From assembly GCF_008087665.1 (NCBI RefSeq), contig NZ_CP042912.1, forward strand, positions 5,518,001 through 5,582,000: a stretch of DNA of 64,000 bases, given 5' to 3'. The stretch is from Mariniblastus fucicola (GTDB lineage: Bacteria > Planctomycetota > Planctomycetia > Pirellulales > Pirellulaceae). Each line of letters opens with the position of its first letter. The stretch's first letter is position 1. Made by a program: the position numbers and the translations under genes. Under the pieces are notes generated by a model. It had not been told where the DNA came from, made no database searches, and was given only the letters and a program-made list of their open reading frames with translations. Shown here piece after piece: positions 1-8,542 of this stretch.

Positions 1-774
1 CTTGTTGCGGCCAACCTGTCCGCCCTTGCCGCCCTTGCCGCGCATTCCGCCCTGTTTCATCTTTTCGAAAGCGGATTTGAGTTCGTCAGCAGTGATGGTG
101 CCGCTTGAATCCGCGTCCAGTCGGTCGAAACGCTGCTTCAATCTTTCGGGAGCTTCGTCCAGCGAAATCGAGCCATCGTTGTTGGCGTCGGATCGTTCGA
201 TCATTGCTGCAGGATCCATCATCTGTCCTCGGCGCTGTTGGTTTCCTTTGCCAGCTCCGTCCTTGCCCTTGCCGCCACGTCTTCCTTTTCCAGCACCCTC
301 TTTACCTTTGCCGCCACGTCTTCCTTTGCCAGCGCCCTCTTTGCCTTTAGCGCCCTCGCCTCGATTCGCAAACGAAGCCTGAAACTCGTCTTTGGAAACG
401 GACTCGTCGCCGTTGGAGTCGAGCTTCGCGAAACGATCCTTCAACCGATCAGGTGCTTCGTCCAGAGAAATCGATCCGCTCTTGTCAGCGTCGAGTCGCG
501 TAAACAGCATCTCCATCATTTGGGCACTGCCACGACCTTCGCCTTGGCCACGTCGGCGGCCCTGACCTTGCTGCATTCCTTTACCCTGCTGGGCTCCGCG
601 GCGACCTCGATTTCCACGACGGCCTTTTCCACGCTGGCCTTCGCCGGCCGGATTGTCTTCGAGCTGTTCTGGCACAGGTTTGATGTCAGTTTCAGTATCG
701 TTTTGCTGTGCGTTCGCATCCGCTGCGATCCACATGGACACAGTCGCGATTGCGATGAAGGTGAATGTTCTCAT
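1..774 (-). CDS. Secreted EF-hand protein with basic Gly/Lys/Arg-rich linkers (3' end cut by window edge)
   Basis: The reading frame runs from ATG at 774 leftward off the window, giving 258 visible codons. An AGAGGA ribosome site lies 6 bases before the start. The N terminus is a signal peptide ending near AADANAQ. Four EF-hand loops are visible in two pairs: DADKSGSISLDE, DSNGDESVSKDE, DANNDGSISLDE and DADSSGTITADE. The pairs are separated by basic linkers made of repeats such as GKEGAGKGRRGGK. EF-hands of this type bind calcium, and secreted EF-hand proteins are common in planctomycetes. The specific role is unknown. The linker repeat is mirrored as a DNA repeat near 275-345. Confidence 0.85.
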   Translation of the reverse strand, partial: MRTFTFIAIATVSMWIAADANAQQNDTETDIKPVPEQLEDNPAGEGQRGKGRRGNRGRRGAQQGKGMQQGQGRRRGQGEGRGSAQMMEMLFTRLDADKSGSISLDEAPDRLKDRFAKLDSNGDESVSKDEFQASFANRGEGAKGKEGAGKGRRGGKGKEGAGKGRRGGKGKDGAGKGNQQRRGQMMDPAAMIERSDANNDGSISLDEAPERLKQRFDRLDADSSGTITADELKSAFEKMKQGGMRGKGGKGGQVGRNK

Positions 775-1005
775 GGGAAATCCTCTATATTGTGAAAAAT
801 GGTTGTGTTCAAAGTTGCGGGCCATTCGTCTGCCCATTCTCTTACACGCAACCATTGAAACTTCAGGACAGGGTTTGACAAGAAAATTCAAAAACGCTGT
901 TTTCCCCGAAAATTACTGGCTTTTCATCGAGGCCAACCCAGGACAGGCCATGCGTGTCCAGCATTTTGTTTCGTCACGTGATAGCGATAGCAAGCAGAGA
1001 TATTT

Positions 1006-1635
1006 ATGACGCAAGAATTGCCCGAACAGTCCGAAATCATCAAGCAGCTTCAAAGCGGTCGCGAAGAAGCCCTGGCGGAGCTGTACTTGCTGGTTCGCGA
1101 AAGGCTTCGACGCGTTATCGATTTTCGCCTCGACTATCGGCTGGGCGGACGCGTTTCGCACTCGGATGTATTGCAGGAAACCTATGTCCGCGCGGCTCAG
1201 CGGATTGAGAGCTATCTGCAAAAGCCCGACATGCCATTTTTCGTTTGGCTGCGACTCGAGGCCAATCAGCGACTTCAGGAAATTCATCGCTTTCATTTTA
1301 GCGCGGAGAAACGTGACATTCGCCGCGAAGTCAAACTTCAGGGCAAACCGAAAGAGCAGGGCAATACTTCGGTGCAATTGGCGGCTCACATCGTCGCACA
1401 GATGACTTCTGCCAGCGGACTGTTTCAGAAAGCTCGCCAAATCGAAGCCCTGGAAAAGACTCTGTCTGAGATGAACGAAACCGATCGTGAGGTTATCGCA
1501 CTACGACACTTCGAAGAACTTTCTAACATCGAGACCGCTAAAGTTCTGGACATCGCGCCCGAAGCCGCAAGCAAACGATACATTCGGGCGCTCAAGCGGT
1601 TAAAAGAGATAATGCAACAGCACGCCGCGTTTTAG
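1006..1635 (+). CDS. ECF-type RNA polymerase sigma factor
   Basis: This 209-residue protein has the sigma-70 region 2 and region 4 layout of planctomycete ECF sigma factors. The N-terminal half carries the core-binding segment with SHSDVLQETYVRAAQRI. The C-terminal half has a region 4 helix-turn-helix: LSEMNETDREVIALRHFEELSNIETAKVL is split over the recognition helices, followed by a KRYIRALKRLKE ending. It directs RNA polymerase to a specific promoter set. The kinase gene starts 11 bases after its stop, so the two are almost certainly co-transcribed and the kinase may control the sigma factor. Its regulon cannot be read from the sequence. Confidence 0.9.
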   Translation: MTQELPEQSEIIKQLQSGREEALAELYLLVRERLRRVIDFRLDYRLGGRVSHSDVLQETYVRAAQRIESYLQKPDMPFFVWLRLEANQRLQEIHRFHFSAEKRDIRREVKLQGKPKEQGNTSVQLAAHIVAQMTSASGLFQKARQIEALEKTLSEMNETDREVIALRHFEELSNIETAKVLDIAPEAASKRYIRALKRLKEIMQQHAAF

Positions 1636-1645
1636 GGGCTCTGAA

Positions 1646-4462
1646 TTGGGAAAGAACATCAGCAAAGATGAACTGCTGGACAAAATCGTCGAGGACTACA
1701 CTCGGCGTACGCGCGCTGGCAAGACTCCCGAGATCGCTGTTTACAAACGGAAGTACCCTGATCTGGCTGACGAGATCGATGACTTGCTGTCATCAGTCGC
1801 CATGATCGAAGGGCTCAAAGCCGAAACGAAAAGCCGCAGCGACGATGGCAACTCAAAACGCAACGCTGACCTGTCTGGGCTGAAACAGCTTGGCGACTAC
1901 GTCCTGATTCGCGAAGTCGGCCGTGGCGGCATGGGCGTCGTCTTTGAAGCCGTCCATCAGTCTCTTGGGCGGCGCGTCGCAATCAAGGTCATGCTTGAAC
2001 AGGAACTGGAAAGCGAAAAACAGATCGCTCGATTTCGCCGAGAAGCTCAAGCCGCCGCGAAGCTGCACCACACAAATATCGTCAGCGTCTTTGGCGTCGG
2101 TGAAACCAGAGGCTATCACTATTATGTGATGGAGTATATCGATGGCATCAGTCTCAAGTCCGCAGTTCACTCGCTGACCAGAGTGCGTCATCCCAAAGTC
2201 GACTCACAATCGCAGGCGACTTTCGATTCCGAATTGGCGACCGGCGACAACAGCGAACTTTTCGAAGTGGATGAACTCGAAACAGTTTCCGGCGCAGGCA
2301 CGCAGAACACCCAGGAGATCCTGTTTCCGCAAACTGCGTCGCCGGCGGCAGGGCAGGGCGATCGCAATCGTTATCAATGGGTCGGCAGAATCGGAGCCCA
2401 GGTCGCTGACGCGCTTGGCTATTCTCATCAAATGGGGATCCTGCATCGCGACATCAAACCTGCGAACCTGATGCTGGACGACAAAGGCCAGGTTTGGATC
2501 ACCGATTTCGGATTGGTCAAGCTGTCGGATGACAAACAGATTACGAAAACCGGCGCGATCCTTGGCACGCCGCAATATCTCGCTCCGGAATCGTTAAAGG
2601 GACACTACGACCAGCAAAGTGAAACTTACTGCCTGGGGTTGTCATTGTACGAACTGGCAACGCTGAAGCCTGCTTTTGCTCCGGGTTCCCATGCGGAAGT
2701 TTTTCACCGAGTGATCCATGACTCGCCCGTCCCACCTCGAAAACTCGATCCGGCAATCCCACGCGATCTTGCAACGATTATCGAGAAAGCCATCAGCAAG
2801 GATCCCAAAGATCGCTACAAGAGTGCATTCGCGTTGCGCGATGATTTGCGCGCGTTCCTGGATGACCGACCGATTTCTGCACGGCGTCCTTCCGTTGTCG
2901 AACAGGCAATGCGGTGGGCGCGCAAGAATCCTGTCGTTGCATCGCTTGCGGCGCTTTCAGCGCTGCTGGTGTGCGCGACCGCAGTCGTGGCGTCCTCCGC
3001 CTGGGCGATGACCAATCAGGCATATTCTGATCTGAAGATCGAATCACGGAAAACGGAAACGGCCAGAGAACTGGCTGTCGAGAACGAGCGGCAGGCCAGC
3101 GCGAACGAAAAACGTGCCGTTGCCAACGAACGACTCGCAATTGCAAACTTCAATCGTGCCGAGGCCAACGTCAAGCTGATGGTGGAAACGTTTGATGAGC
3201 TCTTCGTTGAGTTTTTGCACAAGGATTCCAAAGACGTTTCAGAGCGATTCGACTTCGATGGCTTCAACGAGCTTGCTGGAATTGAGATTTCGATCGATGA
3301 GGGAGACGCCGTTTATCTGAAAAAGATGGCGGACTTCTATGAACGTTTCGCTCGACAGAACGCCGATAACAAAGACCTGCTCAGCAATGCGGCCAAAGGC
3401 TGGCGACGCGTCGCGAACATTAATTTTCTGATCGGCGACGATGAAGCCGCAATCACGTCCTACGAAAAAGCCGTATCGTGCTGCCTCGAAATTCTGGAAC
3501 AGAACCCGGATTCGACAGAAGCATTGCTCAGTCTGGTTTCAACGCGGTCCGAAATGAGCAACGCTGTTCGGCGCAGCAGGCAGTACGTAAAACGGTACTC
3601 CCAACCGCTGTCTTTGATCAAAGAAAATCTGAAAGTGATCGAGCAACACGCTGACCGGGATCAACCGCAGGTGCGTTTTGCACTGGCGGAAACACTGACG
3701 GCGTTGGCGTCGGCTGAAGTCACGCGTCTGGCTGCCGAGAACGTAGTTGATCTTGATCGACTGGACGACGATCGACGCCCCCAATCGAAGAAGCCTCCAA
3801 AGCTCTACGACGAACAGGCCAAGCGTTATGTCGAACGCGCTGTCAAGATTGCTGATGAGCTCATCCAGTCAGATTCGGACAACATTGAATATCGTTTGCT
3901 TCTGGGCAAAAGCCATTGCAGCCTCGGTGCGTTGGAAGGAAATTTTGGCGAAGTGGATGCCGCGGCTGAGTCGCTCAACAAGGCCGCTTCGCTGTTTCGG
4001 TCTCTGGCGGAGCAACATCCTGAAAGCCCGGACTATCAGTACCAGTTAGCAGTGACACTGATCCTGATGCCAACAGAAAATGCCAACGCTATTTCGCGTT
4101 CCCAGATTTTGGAAGTTCAAAAAATCGCAAACTCGCTCGTCCAACGAGTACCGAATCCGGAATACATCCAACTTAAAATCGTCTCCCGATTGAAAATGGC
4201 TGACTTTCATCTGGCCAGCAACAAACCGCGGGCGGCGATCGTGGATTTGCAGGAAGCTGCTGATCTTTTGAATTCAAGCGATTTGAAAGGGCCGGCAATG
4301 TCTTCGATGATTCGTGCCATTTTTCAAACCGTACACGGGATTGGCAGAAGTCTGCCGCCGAATCAGCGCCGCGAGTTTTACAACGGAATTCGTGCAAAAC
4401 TCAAGCAACAAATCGACCGTGATTTTCGCTGGGGACGGCGCAGAGGGCAGGGCAGAAAGTAA
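1646..4462 (+). CDS. Membrane-anchored Ser/Thr protein kinase with C-terminal TPR-like region
   Basis: This 938-residue protein starts at TTG 1646, right after the sigma factor gene. The kinase domain spans about residues 80-405. It has a glycine loop GRGGMGVVFEA, a VAIKV lysine, the catalytic HRDIKPAN near residue 267 and DFG near 287, so it should be active. An acidic insert of about 70 residues (about 185-250) interrupts the domain before the catalytic loop. One membrane helix (about 429-451) follows. The external part begins with an Ala/Asn/Glu-rich coiled coil and continues as helical repeats resembling TPRs. This is the usual planctomycete Pkn-type architecture: an outer sensing region, a cytoplasmic kinase and a partner sigma factor. 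Confidence 0.9.
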   Translation: MGKNISKDELLDKIVEDYTRRTRAGKTPEIAVYKRKYPDLADEIDDLLSSVAMIEGLKAETKSRSDDGNSKRNADLSGLKQLGDYVLIREVGRGGMGVVFEAVHQSLGRRVAIKVMLEQELESEKQIARFRREAQAAAKLHHTNIVSVFGVGETRGYHYYVMEYIDGISLKSAVHSLTRVRHPKVDSQSQATFDSELATGDNSELFEVDELETVSGAGTQNTQEILFPQTASPAAGQGDRNRYQWVGRIGAQVADALGYSHQMGILHRDIKPANLMLDDKGQVWITDFGLVKLSDDKQITKTGAILGTPQYLAPESLKGHYDQQSETYCLGLSLYELATLKPAFAPGSHAEVFHRVIHDSPVPPRKLDPAIPRDLATIIEKAISKDPKDRYKSAFALRDDLRAFLDDRPISARRPSVVEQAMRWARKNPVVASLAALSALLVCATAVVASSAWAMTNQAYSDLKIESRKTETARELAVENERQASANEKRAVANERLAIANFNRAEANVKLMVETFDELFVEFLHKDSKDVSERFDFDGFNELAGIEISIDEGDAVYLKKMADFYERFARQNADNKDLLSNAAKGWRRVANINFLIGDDEAAITSYEKAVSCCLEILEQNPDSTEALLSLVSTRSEMSNAVRRSRQYVKRYSQPLSLIKENLKVIEQHADRDQPQVRFALAETLTALASAEVTRLAAENVVDLDRLDDDRRPQSKKPPKLYDEQAKRYVERAVKIADELIQSDSDNIEYRLLLGKSHCSLGALEGNFGEVDAAAESLNKAASLFRSLAEQHPESPDYQYQLAVTLILMPTENANAISRSQILEVQKIANSLVQRVPNPEYIQLKIVSRLKMADFHLASNKPRAAIVDLQEAADLLNSSDLKGPAMSSMIRAIFQTVHGIGRSLPPNQRREFYNGIRAKLKQQIDRDFRWGRRRGQGRK

Positions 4463-4569
4463 ACTTTTTCCGGCTGAACTGACGACGAGCCTGACTCGCA
4501 GCGCGATTGCTGATCTGGAAAAAATTGACCACAATCTCAACGGAAAATGCTTCTTTGGGATAGAACAAA

Positions 4570-5046
4570 ATGAATCAGGCCTGGAACTACGACGAGCTTT
4601 GGGATGAAGTTGCTCAGCAATTCCACGGCGGCGCTCACTCCATCCATGGCCCGCGACACTGGAATCGCGTCTTGCAGTTTGGGTTGAAAATTGCAGAAGA
4701 AAGCGGAGCCGATTTGATGGTGGTCAAGCTGTTTGCTCTTTTTCATGACAGCCGCCGAGAGAATGATGGCCACGATCCTGAGCACGGATTTCGCGGCGCC
4801 GAGTTCGCCAAAGAACTACGTTCTGCCGGAAAGTTTTCACTGGACGATGCGCAGTTCGAGAAACTTCATTATGCCTGCCACTGGCATACCGACCAGCATC
4901 ACCACGATGACGTCACAATCGGTACCTGCTGGGATGCCGATCGCCTGGATTTGGGGCGAGTTTATATCACTCCAGATCCAAAATTCCTGAACACTGCGGC
5001 GGCTAAACGGGCCGCAACAACTGGCCCGGACTCGTTCCTGGATTGA
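4570..5046 (+). CDS. HD-superfamily hydrolase-like protein
   Basis: This 158-residue soluble protein has the histidine/aspartate pattern of an HD metal-dependent phosphohydrolase. Metal ligands could be the His of HGPRHW near residue 27, the His-Asp pair in FHDSRR near residue 58, and a later HTDQHHHDD/CWDADRLDLGR segment. The substrate is unknown. HD proteins usually act on nucleotides or other phosphomonoesters. It starts at ATG with a GGGATAG site just upstream and lies 107 bases after the kinase gene on the same strand. It ends in TGA, which shows TGA acts as a normal stop here. Confidence 0.7.
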   Translation: MNQAWNYDELWDEVAQQFHGGAHSIHGPRHWNRVLQFGLKIAEESGADLMVVKLFALFHDSRRENDGHDPEHGFRGAEFAKELRSAGKFSLDDAQFEKLHYACHWHTDQHHHDDVTIGTCWDADRLDLGRVYITPDPKFLNTAAAKRAATTGPDSFLD

Positions 5047-5175
5047 GTATTTGCCAGGATTGGCGTCATTCGACCAGGGCTTACCCGCAAATGGCAGATC
5101 GGTCAATCTTACCATTCGAATCGCATTCTAGGCTCTCCTTAGAAGTCGTCAGAAACCCAGACAGGAGAACTTGGG

Positions 5176-6180
5176 ATGCCAATCCGCAATCACCGCAATC
5201 GCGATCGCCGCGGCGCAACCGTTGTCGAATATCTTGCGGTGGCTTACCTCATCATTGCGGGAACCGTGTGCCTGTACTCTCTTTTCCAACCGACTCTGCA
5301 AAGCAGTTTGAGTCAAGTCGACCATTCGCTCGACGAACACCAGGTCGCCAAAGGCCCGGCAGCAATACTTGCCGAATCATCGCCAGAAAACAGAGAAACG
5401 TCTCTGAAGGCGATGCAACAGGATCGTCGAATCTGGTACGTCGCCGTTTTCGCGGTGCTGGGGCTGATTGGAATCGGCATCATGTATTTGCGACTGGCCC
5501 AAAAACGGCACAAGGAAAAAGAAACCCTTGGTGCGGCGATGCGAGCCGAACCAGTCAGCGAAAAAAGAATCTCGGCGGCCCTTCAAAAAGTTTTCCGCAA
5601 ACGCGTCAGCATGAGACGCAGCCTGTCAGACAACTGGAAGGTGCTGTTTGAAGGTAAAGCCAGGGTCAGCGACTTCATGACCGAGAATCTGATTACGATC
5701 AGGCCAGACAATACTCCTGGAGAAGCCAGAAGTATTCTGGGCGAAGCTGGCTATCGTCGGATGGTAGTCGTGGACGAATCCAATATTGTCGTCGGTGTTG
5801 TCAGCGTCAAAGACCTCGCACGAAAATCCGGTAGACTGGTGAGCGATGTCATGTCCAGGAACCCGATTACGGTCGGAAAAGATCTTCCGATCGGACGCGC
5901 CGTTTCAATTTTACTGAAGTCTCGCATCTCCTGTTTGCCAGTCGTCGAAAATGGACGCCTGGCTGGATTGATTACGTCCTCCGATCTGATCATGATGCTG
6001 CAATGCGTACTGATGATTCTGGAGGAAGTTCCTTTTCAACAAGCTGCGTCAGAACAACAAGTTGCGTCAGAAGGACTTCCGCTGGCCGAATTGAGCTGTG
6101 CCGACAACTCGCGTATGCTCGCGCCCCAGGTTTTCGGATCAGAAACCGAGCCCTTCCAGTCGGCCGGCCTCGATTCCTGA
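5176..6180 (+). CDS. Pilin-like N terminus fused to tandem CBS domains, two membrane segments
   Basis: This 334-residue protein starts at ATG 5176, eight bases after AGGAG. The first 40 residues look like a Flp/TadE-type pseudopilin leader: a basic stretch, then RRGATVVEYL and a hydrophobic helix. A second hydrophobic helix lies at about residues 86-106. The remainder is cytoplasmic, with two CBS domains starting near VSDFMTENLITI (165) and LVSDVMSRNPITV (221). CBS pairs bind adenosyl ligands and regulate attached modules. Here no catalytic module follows, only about 45 unstructured C-terminal residues. Alternatively the N terminus is simply a signal-anchor that happens to resemble a pilin. 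Confidence 0.75.
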   Translation: MPIRNHRNRDRRGATVVEYLAVAYLIIAGTVCLYSLFQPTLQSSLSQVDHSLDEHQVAKGPAAILAESSPENRETSLKAMQQDRRIWYVAVFAVLGLIGIGIMYLRLAQKRHKEKETLGAAMRAEPVSEKRISAALQKVFRKRVSMRRSLSDNWKVLFEGKARVSDFMTENLITIRPDNTPGEARSILGEAGYRRMVVVDESNIVVGVVSVKDLARKSGRLVSDVMSRNPITVGKDLPIGRAVSILLKSRISCLPVVENGRLAGLITSSDLIMMLQCVLMILEEVPFQQAASEQQVASEGLPLAELSCADNSRMLAPQVFGSETEPFQSAGLDS

Positions 6181-6358
6181 AATCAACGCGAGCCCGATTT
6201 CTCGACGCTTGATCATGGCGAATGATTGCACGACCGGTAACAACAGCCGATGACGCACAGAGAGCTACGAGGCGTTACAATACCTGACGCGGCGGTAATC
6301 TCACCCCCAGGCATTGTTTGAAAAGTTGATTTTCATGTCGTCAACGCGGCCAAACATG

Positions 6359-6384
6359 AGCGGCAAGGCGCTCACATTTACCAA
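6359..6384 (+). repeat. REP-like hairpin repeat, copy 1
   Basis: A 6-bp stem TGAGCG/CGCTCA (6357-6362 with 6369-6374) encloses the loop GCAAGG. It is directly followed by CATTTACCAA (6375-6384). The 14-base core AGCGGCAAGGCGCT recurs exactly at 50613-50626, where the inverse complement of the 10-base box abuts the other side. It lies in the intergenic region before the PNPOx-like gene. Confidence 0.6.
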
Positions 6385-6441
6385 TCAGTGCCCAGTCTGG
6401 TTGCGTCGTTTTGTTTGCTCATAGAGAGGCAGGTATATTCC

Positions 6442-6990
6442 GTGGGAAAAGTTTTCGAATCCATCACCGAATCTCTCCGCGAGTTTATCGCCAGGCAGAA
6501 GATGTTTTTCGTCGCAACAGCACCTATCGCTGCAAACGGACATCTGAACCTGTCCCCGAAAGGACTCAATTCGTTTCTGATCCTCGACGAGCATACCGTG
6601 GCGTACGCCGATTTGATTGGCAGCGGCATCGAAACGGTTGCGCACCTAAAAGAGAACGGCCGAATCGTGCTGATGTTCTGTGCGTTTGAAGGCGCACCAA
6701 ACATCGTTCGATTTCATGGAACCGGCGAAGTCGTCGAACCGGGCGACACAGAGTTTGAAACGTTGTCCGGGATGTTCCCGGAGCTTTCTGGCTTGCGTAG
6801 CGTCATTCGCGTTCACTGCACACGGATCTCTGACTCCTGCGGATTCGGCGTTCCGCTTTTCAATTTCCAGGGCAATCGCGATCAACTCGAACGCTGGATC
6901 GAAAGTAAATCCATGGAACAACGAGCCGACTATATCCGCGAAAAGAATTCCGCCAGCATCGACGCATTACCCGGGGCAAGGCCTGACTGA
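6442..6990 (+). CDS. Pyridoxamine 5'-phosphate oxidase-like flavin-binding protein
   Basis: The protein has 182 residues from GTG 6442. An upstream in-frame ATG at 6388 would add 18 unlikely residues. The segment around FIARQKMFFVATAPIAANGH, the motif LNLSPKG and a VRFHGTGEVVEP strand fit the split-barrel flavin/heme-binding fold of the PNPOx-like family. Members bind FMN, F420 or heme and reduce small molecules or detoxify; the substrate cannot be told. The gene stands alone between a repeat-bearing gap and the thioredoxin-like gene. Confidence 0.8.
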   Translation: MGKVFESITESLREFIARQKMFFVATAPIAANGHLNLSPKGLNSFLILDEHTVAYADLIGSGIETVAHLKENGRIVLMFCAFEGAPNIVRFHGTGEVVEPGDTEFETLSGMFPELSGLRSVIRVHCTRISDSCGFGVPLFNFQGNRDQLERWIESKSMEQRADYIREKNSASIDALPGARPD

Positions 6991-7262
6991 ATGAGCTCCT
7001 TGGTGACCAACATCGTTCAGCGTCGTTTCGCTGGTCACAGCAGGAAATTGCGGTATTCCCCGTGATTCAGAGGGCTCTAACCGAACATAAGAAACATTAT
7101 CAGACGTTGAATTGACTCGCATTTTCCCGCCCCTGCTTTATTAAACGACTTTCGATGACGTCGCAAGTTCACCAAGACAGACGCGACGATTTGAGTTCCG
7201 CTAGAATTGAAAACGTCAGTCAATTGTCTCTCTGTCCGAACACAGAACTGAGGATCCGATTC

Positions 7263-8447
7263 ATGAATTATCGATGGCTCCTGCTTCTCGCGTGTCTGTT
7301 GTTGCCGGCATGCGACAATTCAGAAAACACAACGGTTGAATCTGACGAATCAAAACCTAACGCTTCCGCAAGCGACGCAGTGATTTCTGACAGCGAATCT
7401 GCAAAGTCGGCTGCGCAAATGGCTTTCGAATCTGCAGACAAGGAATACGCCGAATCCTACGAATCGTTTCTGAAAGAGATTCGAGCTTTGCCTGAATCGG
7501 AACAAGCCGCATTTGCATCAAACGCGCCAGAACCCGAAGCCTACGTCGACAGGTTCATGGCGATCGCGGAAGAGCATCCTGATGACCCCGCGGCTTTCGA
7601 CTCACTATTCTGGATCGCTCGAAGTCGCATTGGGGGCGACGCTGCCAAGCGAGTCTTCAAGATTCTGCTCGAAGATCACATTGAAAATAAAAAACTTGGC
7701 GACCTTTGTTTCGGACTGATGTACTCGAAACCTTCTCCGGAAATCGAAGCGCGGATCAAGACGTTGCTGGAAAGGTCGCCTCACGAACAGGTCAAAGCGA
7801 TGGCGACGTTTGCCTTGGCAAACTACTACGTCAGACTCGACGCCGGTTCGGTCAAGGAATCCGAAATCGAAGCACTCTATAAAAGCCTGATCTCGAACTA
7901 TTCCGAAATCAAAATGCACGAACAAAGCAATCAAACGTTTGGGCAGATGGCCGAGCGTTCGATTTTCGAGCTGCAAAATCTGAGTGTCGGAAAAATCGCT
8001 CCTGACATCGAAGGCGAAGACCTTGACGGCATAACTTTCAAACTGAGCGACTATCGCGGCAAGATTGTGGTCCTGGATTTCTGGGGCGATTGGTGAGGAC
8101 CATGCCGGGCCATGTACCCACACGAGCGGTCGCTCGCAAAGAAACTTTCTGACAAACCTTTTGCAATTATTGGCGTTAACAGTGACAAAGATCGCGACAG
8201 CATTCGCGAGATAGTCAAAGAGAAAAACATTACCTGGCGTAGTTTTTGGAACGGCGCAAATGGCACTCAAGGACCGATTTCATCCGCGTGGAATGTTTCC
8301 AGTTGGCCAACAATCTACATCTTGGATGCAGAAGGAAAGATTCGCTTCAAAAACAAACGCGGCTCCGACATGGATAAAGCGCTCACGTTGTTGATGAGAG
8401 AAATGGGACATGAAGTTGACCTCACTGTCCACGATGAGAAAGACTGA
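7263..8447 (+). CDS. Selenocysteine-containing TlpA/thioredoxin-like lipoprotein (U-G-P-C active site)
   Basis: The frame runs from ATG 7263 (GAGG site nine bases upstream) to TGA 8445-8447, 394 residues, with one in-frame TGA at 8094-8096 (codon 278). A lipoprotein signal ends in LLLPAC. About 210 helical residues follow, then a redoxin domain from IAPDIEGEDLDG onward. At the active site, where the family has W-C-G-P-C, the sequence is DFWGDW-UGA-GPCRAMYPHERS. The frame then continues through the expected strands: PFAIIGVNSDKD, SSWPTIYILDAEGK with its cis-proline, and FKNKRG. UGA replaces exactly the nucleophilic cysteine, the usual place for Sec in thioredoxin-fold selenoproteins. A hairpin 31 bases after the UGA fits a bacterial SECIS. 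The gene also ends in TGA, so the two UGAs must be read differently. A frameshift or pseudogene is unlikely because nothing else is damaged. Confidence 0.85.
8094..8136 (+). promoter_or_regulatory. UGA-Sec codon and candidate bacterial SECIS hairpin
   Basis: After the in-frame UGA (8094-8096), a perfect 5-bp stem CGAGC/GCTCG (8123-8127 with 8132-8136) closes the tetraloop GGTC (8128-8131), 31 bases after the UGA. Bacterial SECIS elements lie just inside the coding region, with a small apical loop starting with G about 16-37 bases after UGA. The loop GGUC equals the apical loop of E. coli fdhF as I recall it. The stem is short and its lower part is not obvious by eye. Confidence 0.6.
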
Positions 8448-8542
8448 TCCGCAATCGCGGCCGCATCAAGTTCCTGCGACGGCTTAAGTGGACTTCGCCG
8501 ACGGACGGCCCGCTCATCGATCGATTGAACATGGTGATGCAT

